From the NCBI GenBank assembly GCA_900756605.1, contig CAAEKX010000281.1:1-12279 (forward strand): 12,279 nucleotides of DNA, written 5' to 3'. The notes beneath the pieces were generated by a model. It did not search any database, was not told the origin of the DNA, and saw only the letters and a list, made by a program, of their open reading frames with translations. The position numbers were made by a program, and so were the translations under genes. This stretch comes from Coriobacteriia bacterium. GTDB lineage: Bacteria; Actinomycetota; Coriobacteriia; Coriobacteriales; QAMH01. Below, piece by piece: positions 5,949 through 12,279 of this stretch. Numbering within the stretch: position 1 is the first letter of the stretch; every line of letters starts with the position of its first letter.

Positions 5949-7553
5949 CTAGCGGTTTACGCTGAAGATTGTCGAGAGAGATTCGCCGGAAAGACGCGAG
6001 AACAGCGATTTGAAGCAGACAAGCATCCAGTCGCGGGCCGATTTGAGGCCCATGTCGAAATCGAAACGCTGCTGAATCTTGTCTATGTGGTAGAGCACCG
6101 TGTTTCTATGCATGTGAAGCTCCTGGGCGGTATTCGTGGCATTGCGCTCGTTCTTCAGATAGAACCAGAGAATCTTCAGATAGTCGGTGCCATTATTCAC
6201 ATCCTCTTCCCAGAGGATGTTGACGATAGACGAGCTAAAAGTGAACTCCATGAAGGCTTCGTCTCGTTCTGTGGCGTCTATCAGGTAGTAGAGGAGTGCA
6301 TCCTCGAACATGTATATGCCGTGAGGGTCCGTGATTCCGTCGATGCTTCTCTCTCGGTCAATGGAGAGTCTGAAACCGAGGGCAATTTGCGTTTGCCGAT
6401 AGGCGAAGGCCAAATTCTCGATACCCGAGAAGACTGAGGACACTGCACTTACGATGTCAAGTCCCCCATATATGCGCTCGGTTACCTCTTCTATGGTTTT
6501 GCGGTGAGATAGCTCCCCATCGATACGAGAGCCATACAGGACGGCGATGACGGCATGTTCGAAGGGGAAACATCGTACATGTCCGTTATTGAGGGTCGAT
6601 GCGATTTTGTTGAGCGTATAAGCCTTTTCGGGCTCAATGCTCGGATCCACATCGAAGAGCACGACCTTGTACAGGCCATTTTTGGGAAGACCGTTTTCCT
6701 CCAGTTGCGCTGTAACATATTCGTCGGTGACTGCATTGCCACGTAGCAACCTTTCAAAAAAGAAGAATGAGGGCGCTTCCCGCATCGTTTCCTTTGCCCA
6801 TAGGCGCTCACAAGCCATTTGCACGTGGTTTGCGAGGATGAGAAACGCATCTCGGAGGCCGGGGGTATCCGATTTCTCGTTGCACGACATCGAGATGGAC
6901 CCGAAGTATGCGTGGTGGATGTGAATGGGGAATGAAACGCGGTCAAACGGCGTGATGTCTGATGCCCCGCGCGTATAGAAGGTCTCTTCCGGGAGGCGAA
7001 AACGCTCCTCGGCAATGGTGGCTTGGGTGAGGCAACCGTTTTCGATTATGGAGCGATGTAGATCATCTGGTGGGTCAATCTCAGTAGTACGAGCAATGAC
7101 ATTGAAGTTGTTGTCGGAAACAAAGATGAAGTTGCGCAGAATGGAAGTACTTGCGTCCAGGAGTTCGCCAATGGCTCCGTTTTTCATGACGATGTATTCG
7201 AGGGTATTCTCCCACATGTACATGGTTACGAATAGATTCTGGATGCACATGACAGTATCGATGTCATCAATGCAGGCGATATAGGAAGCGTTGGGGAGGA
7301 TCTGCTCCAGTGCTTCCACATCATCGAGCCGCACCATCATGAGCATCTGGCTGGCGAGATGCGTGAGGTCTGTTTTTTCGATCTGACCGATGTCGTCGAT
7401 GGCGCAAAACCAGCGAAACGGCCTATCGTGCGTGAAATGAAGCTCGGGGATGCGATCTTTATGGGCCAGCTCATCTTGCACCATGGCGGGCGTGACATGA
7501 GGCAATAGGTTTTTGCTCGCGGGTATTTCGAGTAGCAAGTCGGAGAAAGACAT
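5949..7553 (-). CDS. PucR/CdaR-type transcriptional regulator
   Basis: A cytoplasmic DNA-binding regulator of 534 aa. The C-terminus carries the PucR-family helix-turn-helix: the stretch TAQELHMHRNTVLYHIDKIQ (about 475-494) and the following helix match its typical pattern. The central region (about 255-400, from FFFFERLLRG) resembles the degenerate GGDEF-like domain of this family. The N-terminal 250 residues probably hold a ligand-sensing domain I cannot name. I chose the ATG at 7553, 17 bp after the sstT stop, because AGAGGGAAG overlapping that stop can serve as ribosome site; an in-frame TTG at 7595 would lie inside sstT. Co-transcription with sstT suggests control of sstT, of the divergent lutABC operon, or of both. 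The 3' end abuts the convergent zinc-ribbon gene. Confidence 0.88.
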   Translation of the reverse strand: MSFSDLLLEIPASKNLLPHVTPAMVQDELAHKDRIPELHFTHDRPFRWFCAIDDIGQIEKTDLTHLASQMLMMVRLDDVEALEQILPNASYIACIDDIDTVMCIQNLFVTMYMWENTLEYIVMKNGAIGELLDASTSILRNFIFVSDNNFNVIARTTEIDPPDDLHRSIIENGCLTQATIAEERFRLPEETFYTRGASDITPFDRVSFPIHIHHAYFGSISMSCNEKSDTPGLRDAFLILANHVQMACERLWAKETMREAPSFFFFERLLRGNAVTDEYVTAQLEENGLPKNGLYKVVLFDVDPSIEPEKAYTLNKIASTLNNGHVRCFPFEHAVIAVLYGSRIDGELSHRKTIEEVTERIYGGLDIVSAVSSVFSGIENLAFAYRQTQIALGFRLSIDRERSIDGITDPHGIYMFEDALLYYLIDATERDEAFMEFTFSSSIVNILWEEDVNNGTDYLKILWFYLKNERNATNTAQELHMHRNTVLYHIDKIQQRFDFDMGLKSARDWMLVCFKSLFSRLSGESLSTIFSVNR

Positions 7554-7570
7554 AGCAAGCTCGCTTCCCT

Positions 7571-8905
7571 CTACCCGATCTCCTTGGCGGCCCAAGTGTC
7601 CTCGGTACCCTCGAGCTGCGCCTCGTCGAGCTTGTCCTCCTCGATCTCCTCAACGGGCAACGGTGCGTCCTTGCCGGGGAAAAACTCGATGCCCTTCTTG
7701 CGACGCGCCATGTACTCGGCGGATGCCGTGAACAGCACGTCGGAGGAGGAGTTGAGCGCGGTCTCGCAGGAATCCTGGATGACGCCGATGATGAGGCCGA
7801 CGGCGACGACCTGCATGGCGATGTCCTGGCCGATGCCGAACAGCGAGCAGGCAAGCGGGATGAGCAGCAGCGAGCCACCGGCAACGCCCGATGCACCACA
7901 GGCGCCAACGGCGGATAGGATGCTCAGGACGACTGCCGTGGGGAAGTCGACCTGGATACCGAGCAGGTGCACGGTCGCCATCGTCATGATCGAGATGGTG
8001 ACGGCCGCGCCCGCCATGTTGATGGTCGCGCCAAGCGGAATGGAGACGGAGTAGTTGTCCTTGTTCAGGCCAAGGTTCTGGCATAGCTCCATGTTGACGG
8101 GGATGTTAGCGGCGGAACTACGGGTGAAGAACGCCGTGATGCCCGAGTCCTTGAGGCAACGCAGAACGAGCGGGTAGGGGTTCTTGCGGATGCAGACGAA
8201 GACAATGATGGGATTGACCACGAGGGCGATGAGCAGCATGCAGCCGACGAGCAGCAGGATGATCGCGCCATAGGAGGTGAAGATCTCGAGACCGCTCGTG
8301 GATACGGACGTATAGACGAGGCCGAGGATGCCGAACGGCGCAAGGTTGATGATCCAACGCACGACGCGCGTGATCGCCTCGGAGATGTTCTCGAAGACGG
8401 TCTTGGTGGACTGCCTGGCGCTGCGCAGCGCAATGCCGAGGACGATCGCCCATGCCAGGATGCCGATGAAGTTGCCCTTCATGAGCGCGTCAACGGGGTT
8501 GGAGAAGATGTTGGTCACGAGTGTGAGAAGTACGGCACCGATGCCCTCGGGGGAGGCGGCGACGTCTTCGGGTGGGTTCGCGAGCTGAATGTCGACGGGG
8601 AAGACAAAGCTCACGAGCACGGCGATGAACGCCGAGAGGATCGTCGACACGATGTAGAGCAGGATGACGGTCTTCATGGAACCGGCGGTCTTGGCGTTGG
8701 CGAGCGCACTCAGGACCAGGAAGAAGACGAGGATGGGGGCGACAGCCTTCAAAGCGCTGACGAACAGCGTGCCCAGCAGGTCGATGATCATGATCTGATC
8801 CCATGCGAACGCCTGGGAGCACACGCCCAGGACCGCGCCGATGACCAGGCCTATGACGATGCGCCAGATGAGGCTGATCGAATTCCACTTTCTCAAGAGC
8901 TCCAT
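7571..8905 (-). CDS. sstT: Serine/threonine:Na+ symporter SstT
   Basis: Imports L-serine and L-threonine with sodium across the cytoplasmic membrane (dicarboxylate/amino acid:cation symporter family). The 444-aa protein carries the diagnostic stretches FFTRSSAANIPVN (about 259-271), SIPLGATINMAGA (about 288-300), CGASGVAGGSLLLIP (about 336-350) and QDSCETALNSS (about 377-387), closely matching what I know of E. coli SstT. I prefer the ATG at 8905 because GGGAGA sits four bases upstream; an ATG at 8920 has no good ribosome site. The C-terminus has an acidic tail of roughly 40 residues rich in Glu and Asp, beyond the end of the E. coli protein (about 414 aa). It is first in an apparent operon with the PucR-type regulator and divergent from lutABC. 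Confidence 0.95.
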   Translation of the reverse strand: MELLRKWNSISLIWRIVIGLVIGAVLGVCSQAFAWDQIMIIDLLGTLFVSALKAVAPILVFFLVLSALANAKTAGSMKTVILLYIVSTILSAFIAVLVSFVFPVDIQLANPPEDVAASPEGIGAVLLTLVTNIFSNPVDALMKGNFIGILAWAIVLGIALRSARQSTKTVFENISEAITRVVRWIINLAPFGILGLVYTSVSTSGLEIFTSYGAIILLLVGCMLLIALVVNPIIVFVCIRKNPYPLVLRCLKDSGITAFFTRSSAANIPVNMELCQNLGLNKDNYSVSIPLGATINMAGAAVTISIMTMATVHLLGIQVDFPTAVVLSILSAVGACGASGVAGGSLLLIPLACSLFGIGQDIAMQVVAVGLIIGVIQDSCETALNSSSDVLFTASAEYMARRKKGIEFFPGKDAPLPVEEIEEDKLDEAQLEGTEDTWAAKEIG

Positions 8906-9089
8906 GATTTCTCCCAACATAATTCACATATAACTTTCCGCATAATACCGCAAATCAGAGGGCATCGGCGCACAGCCGTGCATGACAATTGCGTCTACGG
9001 CGTATGCAACATGCGCAAATTCTTCTTCAAAACGAATACAATGGGAGGGACAAAATCCCGCGAGAATTTCTGGAGGGAGTACGAATCGC
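8906..9089. promoter_or_regulatory. Divergent sstT / lutABC control region
   Basis: This non-coding gap separates two divergent start codons. An imperfect 17-bp palindrome, GCGTATG-CAA-CATGCGC (9000-9016), has 7-bp arms with one T/G mismatch. TACAAT at 9037-9042 is a fair -10 for lutABC, placing the palindrome over or just upstream of the -35 position. CGCAAAT occurs at 8949-8955 and 9014-9020, with an inverted near-copy AATTGCG at 8987-8993. The ribosome site for lutA is TGGAGGGAG (9071-9079). The PucR-type regulator encoded in the sstT operon is the natural candidate to bind here, but that is inference. Confidence 0.5.
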
Positions 9090-9833
9090 ATGAAGGTTGC
9101 GTTTTTCCCCGGCTGCATGGTCGACATGTTCTATCCCGAAATCGGCATTGCCGCGGTCAACGTGCTCGAGCGTCTCGGTTGTGAGGTCGAGATGCCCGAA
9201 GAGCAGGTCTGCTGCGGGCAGGGGCTTCTCAACTCGGGATACGCCAAGGAGACCATACCCGTCGCCAAGAACATACTCGACGCGTATGACCTCGATCAAT
9301 ACGAAACGATCGTTTCGCTCACGGGCTCGTGCATGAACGCCATCATCAATGATTACCCCACGGTGCTCGAGGACGTGGAGTACCTGCACAAACTCGAGCG
9401 CATCAGGCCGCGCATGTTCGAGTTCACGGACTTCATCGTCAACCAGCTGCATACGACCGATGTGGGCGCGAGCTTCCATCACAAGGTCACCTATCACAAG
9501 AGCTGCCATGTCACGCGATTTCTCGGCATCGAGGAACAGCCCCTGCAGCTGCTCAAGGCCGTCGAGGGGCTCGAATACATCGAGATGGTGCATGCCGAGC
9601 GCTGCTGTGGCTTTGGCGGAACCTTCTCCTTCAAGGAGCCGGAGATTTCGGCGGAGATCGTCAAGGAGAAGTGCGCGACCATCATCGAGACGGGCGCCGA
9701 TGTCGTATGCGGTGCTGACGTACCCTGCCTCATGAACATCAAGGGCGCGCTTGCACGCTTGCGCACGCAAGGAGCGCTCGACCGTGATATCCGCGTCATG
9801 CATATCGCGCAGATTCTGGATGCGAGGGAGTAA
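9090..9833 (+). CDS. lutA: LutA: lactate utilization Fe-S subunit with CCG domains
   Basis: First subunit of the LutABC complex, which oxidises L-lactate to pyruvate in Bacillus subtilis. The 247-aa protein (B. subtilis LutA is about 240) has two cysteine-rich CCG domains. The first has C9, C41-C42-G43 and C81; the second has C139, C172-C173-G174, C207 and C213. These bind a noncubane-type or 4Fe-4S cluster in relatives such as heterodisulfide reductase subunit B. I chose the ATG at 9090 because the product then begins MKVAFFPGC, the usual LutA/GlpC-like start, and TGGAGGGAG lies 10 bases upstream. An in-frame ATG at 8982 would add a non-homologous leader. Only two bases separate it from lutB. 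It is probably cytoplasmic. Confidence 0.93.
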   Translation: MKVAFFPGCMVDMFYPEIGIAAVNVLERLGCEVEMPEEQVCCGQGLLNSGYAKETIPVAKNILDAYDLDQYETIVSLTGSCMNAIINDYPTVLEDVEYLHKLERIRPRMFEFTDFIVNQLHTTDVGASFHHKVTYHKSCHVTRFLGIEEQPLQLLKAVEGLEYIEMVHAERCCGFGGTFSFKEPEISAEIVKEKCATIIETGADVVCGADVPCLMNIKGALARLRTQGALDRDIRVMHIAQILDARE

Positions 9834-9835
9834 CC

Positions 9836-11323
9836 ATGGCGATTCTATATGACACCGAAGCGTCTCTGCGCGAGCGCGCTGCCAAGTGCATCGAGGATGA
9901 CTTCAAGCATCAGGCAATCCAGATGGCGCAGGAGACTTTCTACCAAAAACGCGCCGCGCTCGTCGAGGCAGAGCCGGATTGGCAGGGCCTGCGCACGACG
10001 GCAATGGACATACGCGATCACGTCACCAAGAACCTCGACTACTACGTGAAGCAGTTCGCGCAGAACGCGAGCGACCATGGCGTGAACGTGCACTTTGCGT
10101 CGACGGGCAACCAGGCGCTTTGGGAGGCGCTCGACATTTTCGAGAATCACGGCGCCTTCAAGGCCGTCAAGTCCAAGAGCATGATGACCGAGGAGATCGG
10201 TCTCAACCACGTGCTCGAGGAGGCGGGTGTCGAGGTAATCGAGACCGATTGCGCCGAGAACATCCTGCAGACGGCTTGCGACATGCCCTCGCACATCGTC
10301 GTGCCTGCGCTCCATCATACGCGCGATGATATCGCCGAGCTCTACCGCAAGGTGTGCGGATACGATGGCGACAACGTCCCCGAGCACATCACGCACTTCC
10401 TACGCAAGATGCTGCGTCCCGAGTTCCTGAGTGCCCAAGTGGGCATACGCGGCTGCAACTTTGCGGTGGCGGAGACCGGCTCGGTCACGCTTGTCACTAA
10501 CGAGGGCAACGGTCGCATGGTCGATAGCTTCCCACCGGTGCAGATCGTCTTCGTCGGCATCGATCGCATCGTCCCCACGCTCGAGTCCCTCGACATCTTC
10601 ATGGCCCTGCTGCCCAAGAGCGCCGTGGGTTCCAAGATGACGGCATACTTCAGCGTGGACACCGGCGCGCGCCATGAGGGCGAGCTGGATGGACCGGCCG
10701 AGGTTCACTACATCATCATGGATAACGGGCGCCACAAGCTGCTCGATACCGAGTTCGAGCCCATGATGCGCTGCATTCGTTGTGGCGCCTGTCTCAACAT
10801 CTGCCCCGTGTATCGCCATATCAGCGGACATGGCTACGGGTCCATCTACCCCGGCCCCATGGGTCTCGTACTCACGCCCGAGCTCGTGGGCTACGACGAT
10901 GCAAACGCCAAGGCGATGACCTTTGCCTGCACCCTCTGCGGTGCCTGCACCGAGCACTGTCCGGTGCGCATTCCCATACACGACCTCGTGCGTGATCACC
11001 GCATCGCGATTGTCGACGAGGGCAAGAACAACAAGATCGAGGTGCCCATCTTCAAGGCCATGCAAGCCATGTGGTCGAGCAGCCCGCTGTACATGGCGCT
11101 CATGCGTCTCGGGCGTCCCGTCATGAACATCCTTACCCGTGGCAAATCATCACTCGACGAGCGCAGCGCCTGGATTCCCGTCCTCGGCAGCTGGACCTCG
11201 TCACGTGATTTCGACGTCATCGCGCCGTATCGCTTCCGCACCTGGTTGGCCGAGCATAATGCCGCCCGCGCCGAGGAGCGTGCGAAGACGCATGACGACC
11301 AAAACCAGAAGGGCGGTGCATGA
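9836..11323 (+). CDS. lutB: LutB: lactate utilization Fe-S / LUD subunit
   Basis: Second subunit of the LutABC complex, 495 aa. The N-terminal two-thirds (about 70-300) is a LUD domain, with NFAVAETGSVTLVTNEGNGR (208-227) as a recognisable block. It is followed by a dicluster ferredoxin module, C313xxC316xxC319xxxC323 and C365xxC368xxC371xxxC375, for two [4Fe-4S] clusters. A helical tail of about 115 residues follows, ending in a charged Ala/Glu/Lys-rich segment. GAGGGAG overlapping the end of lutA can serve as ribosome site. Its stop overlaps the lutC start, indicating coupled translation. The complete cysteine set argues for a functional protein. Confidence 0.95.
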   Translation: MAILYDTEASLRERAAKCIEDDFKHQAIQMAQETFYQKRAALVEAEPDWQGLRTTAMDIRDHVTKNLDYYVKQFAQNASDHGVNVHFASTGNQALWEALDIFENHGAFKAVKSKSMMTEEIGLNHVLEEAGVEVIETDCAENILQTACDMPSHIVVPALHHTRDDIAELYRKVCGYDGDNVPEHITHFLRKMLRPEFLSAQVGIRGCNFAVAETGSVTLVTNEGNGRMVDSFPPVQIVFVGIDRIVPTLESLDIFMALLPKSAVGSKMTAYFSVDTGARHEGELDGPAEVHYIIMDNGRHKLLDTEFEPMMRCIRCGACLNICPVYRHISGHGYGSIYPGPMGLVLTPELVGYDDANAKAMTFACTLCGACTEHCPVRIPIHDLVRDHRIAIVDEGKNNKIEVPIFKAMQAMWSSSPLYMALMRLGRPVMNILTRGKSSLDERSAWIPVLGSWTSSRDFDVIAPYRFRTWLAEHNAARAEERAKTHDDQNQKGGA

Positions 11324-12057
11324 TGGAGCGCGCAACACTCGAGAGCTTCCTGGCTCCCATCTCCCGGCAATTGGGGCACGAGGCTGTTCCGCAGGATGTG
11401 CAGCCGCTCGACTACGAGAAGAACCCTCCTGCACGCCTCACCGATGGTCTCGATCATCCGCAACTCGTCGATATGTTCGTCGACGAGGCGCAAAAGGTGC
11501 AAGTGGGCGTGCACCGTTGCAAGTCGACGGAGGTCGCCCAGACGATTGTCGATATCATCAAGGCAGATGACGAGGCCGGTTCGGTCGTCTATGCAGACGA
11601 CCACCGCATCGAGAAAATGCACATCCCCGCTGCGCTCGAGAAGTGCGACGCAGTCACGGGTCTTACGCGTTGGGACGCAACGGCCGGTCGTGATGCCATG
11701 GTCGATGCATGCAATGTCGCGCGTTACGGCATTACGTTTGCCCAGGGAGGCATCGCAGAGACCGCGACCATTGTCCAACCGTGCAACCAGAAATGCGGAC
11801 GTTCCATCAGCCTGCTGCCAACCGTCCACATCGCAATCGTCAACGCGGCCGATGTGAAGGCAACGATGGGTGACTGGCTTGCGGTGCTCGACGAGGAGGG
11901 CGCACCGGCGGGCGAGAACCTTCCCTCTCAGATCTGCTTTATCAGCGGCCCGTCGGCGACGGCGGATATCGAGCTCGTGCGCGTCGAGGGCGTTCACGGT
12001 CCGATGGCGGTTCACTATATCGTCATCGAGGGGCGCGGCTTGCATAGCCAGGCCTAA
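11320..12057 (+). CDS. lutC: LutC: LUD-domain subunit of lactate utilization
   Basis: Third subunit of the LutABC complex, 245 aa (B. subtilis LutC is about 240). The LUD domain fills the C-terminal two-thirds. It shows GIAETATIV, then SISLLPTVHIAIV, then a terminal block with SGPSATADIE and GVHGP, typical of the family. There is no cysteine cluster motif, as expected for LutC. The start at 11320 overlaps the lutB stop as ATGA; a second ATG at 11323 is an equally possible start. GAAGGGCGG lies just upstream. It is the last gene of the operon. No lactate permease (lutP) follows within the window, and no T-tailed terminator is visible in the 63 bases up to the inverted-repeat element. Confidence 0.92.
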   Translation: MMERATLESFLAPISRQLGHEAVPQDVQPLDYEKNPPARLTDGLDHPQLVDMFVDEAQKVQVGVHRCKSTEVAQTIVDIIKADDEAGSVVYADDHRIEKMHIPAALEKCDAVTGLTRWDATAGRDAMVDACNVARYGITFAQGGIAETATIVQPCNQKCGRSISLLPTVHIAIVNAADVKATMGDWLAVLDEEGAPAGENLPSQICFISGPSATADIELVRVEGVHGPMAVHYIVIEGRGLHSQA

Positions 12058-12120
12058 TGAGACAGAAGTTGCCGAAGCGGTTTTATCCAAATTGCTACTA
12101 CTAAGATAAATAACTTGGGA

Positions 12121-12277
12121 GGCTAAGCGCAACGCGGGCATCTTGAGCAGATGGGCGAATCATGCAGTGCGTCCTTGTGATGACTGTTTGAGCGCGCGGT
12201 TTGTGCGCGCGAGTTCCGCAGCGGCATTGCATGATTCGCCCATCGGGTGCGAAAGCAAGCCCGCGTTGCGCTTAGCC
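12121..12277. repeat. 157-bp nested inverted-repeat element (MITE/REP-like or structured RNA)
   Basis: The outer arms GGCTAAGCGCAACGCGGGC (12121-12139) and 12259-12277 are perfect 19-bp inverted repeats. The inner arms 12150-12170 and 12224-12244 pair over 21 bp with a single G-T wobble. The apex holds GCGCGC (12192-12197) against GCGCGC (12205-12210) around a 7-base loop. The internal loop between outer and inner stems contains a small TGC-GAAA-GCA hairpin (12248-12257), a GNRA-type tetraloop, on its right side. GGAG precedes the left arm (12118-12121), and GA flanks both ends. There is no ORF of note inside. It lies 63 bp after lutC. Possible identities are a miniature inverted-repeat or REP-like element, or a structured RNA; a T-tail for termination is not visible before the window ends. 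Confidence 0.8.
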
Positions 12278-12279
12278 GA

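Noticed and set aside
5943..6437. 164-codon open frame on the plus strand
   Set aside because: Antisense to the C-terminal HTH-coding part of the PucR-type regulator.
7554..7595. TTG start of the regulator at 7595
   Set aside because: It would overlap the end of sstT; the ATG at 7553 has a purine-rich ribosome site right after the sstT stop.
8906..8920. sstT start at 8920
   Set aside because: No ribosome site at a suitable distance, whereas the ATG at 8905 has GGGAGA four bases upstream.
8982..9089. Longer lutA start at 8982
   Set aside because: It would add a leader absent from the family and swallow the promoter region; the ATG at 9090 gives the usual MKVAFFPGC start with a Shine-Dalgarno.
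9027..9803. 258-codon open frame on the minus strand
   Set aside because: Antisense to lutA with its intact CCG motifs; a codon-bias shadow.
10996..12141. 381-codon open frame on the minus strand
   Set aside because: Antisense to lutB and lutC, which are clearly real; no domain or ribosome site supports it.
12121..12277. Retron-type msr/msd RNA
   Set aside because: Flanking inverted repeats and a long inner hairpin are suggestive, but there is too little sequence between the stems for a typical msr, and no reverse transcriptase can be seen before the window ends.
12121..12277. Simple intrinsic terminator of lutABC
   Set aside because: The structure is far larger than a terminator and no T-tail is visible after either stem.
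1..12279. CRISPR array, tRNA, rRNA or transposase gene
   Set aside because: No regularly spaced repeats, cloverleaf-like sequences, rRNA stretches or transposase motifs were seen on either strand.

Overview
The window reads as chromosomal DNA of an anaerobic, moderately high-GC actinobacterium, most likely a gut Coriobacteriia of the Eggerthellaceae type. This is inferred from gene content: a cytoplasmic DMSO-reductase-family molybdoenzyme with its own small Fe-S subunit and MFS transporter, plus a PucR-type regulator and a lactate-utilisation operon. No rRNA, tRNA, CRISPR array, transposase or phage gene is visible.

Left block (1-5948). A minus-strand MFS transporter runs off the left edge at its 3' end. 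It diverges from a plus-strand unit across a 212-bp intergenic region carrying two nested inverted repeats. The plus-strand unit is a molybdopterin oxidoreductase (1416-3821), a two-cluster ferredoxin-like subunit (3852-4205), a perfect 13-bp stem-loop without a U-tract, and a second MFS transporter (4330-5631) closed by a strong intrinsic terminator. A plausible reading is substrate uptake or product export by the transporters, reduction or rearrangement of a small organic (possibly phenolic) compound by the molybdoenzyme, and electron delivery by the Fe-S subunit. The substrate cannot be read from the sequence. Just after the terminator lies a small eight-cysteine zinc-ribbon protein (5713-5946). 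Its stop codon is two bases from the stop of the convergent regulator.

Middle block (5949-8905, minus strand). A Na+/serine-threonine symporter (sstT) is followed 17 bp later by a PucR/CdaR-type regulator of about 534 aa, evidently one transcript.

Right block (9090-12057, plus strand). lutA, lutB and lutC are tightly packed (2-bp gap, then a 4-bp overlap) and encode the Fe-S/LUD complex that oxidises L-lactate to pyruvate in Bacillus. They diverge from sstT across 184 bp containing a 17-bp imperfect palindrome and CGCAAAT-like repeats, probably the shared control region. No lactate permease gene is present, so the pairing with a serine/threonine transporter is a noteworthy arrangement.

Right edge (12121-12277). 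A 157-bp nested inverted repeat has a perfect 19-bp outer stem, a 21-bp inner stem and a GC-rich apical hairpin. It is not explained by any gene. It could be a miniature inverted-repeat or REP-like element, or a structured RNA, and is the least explained structure here.
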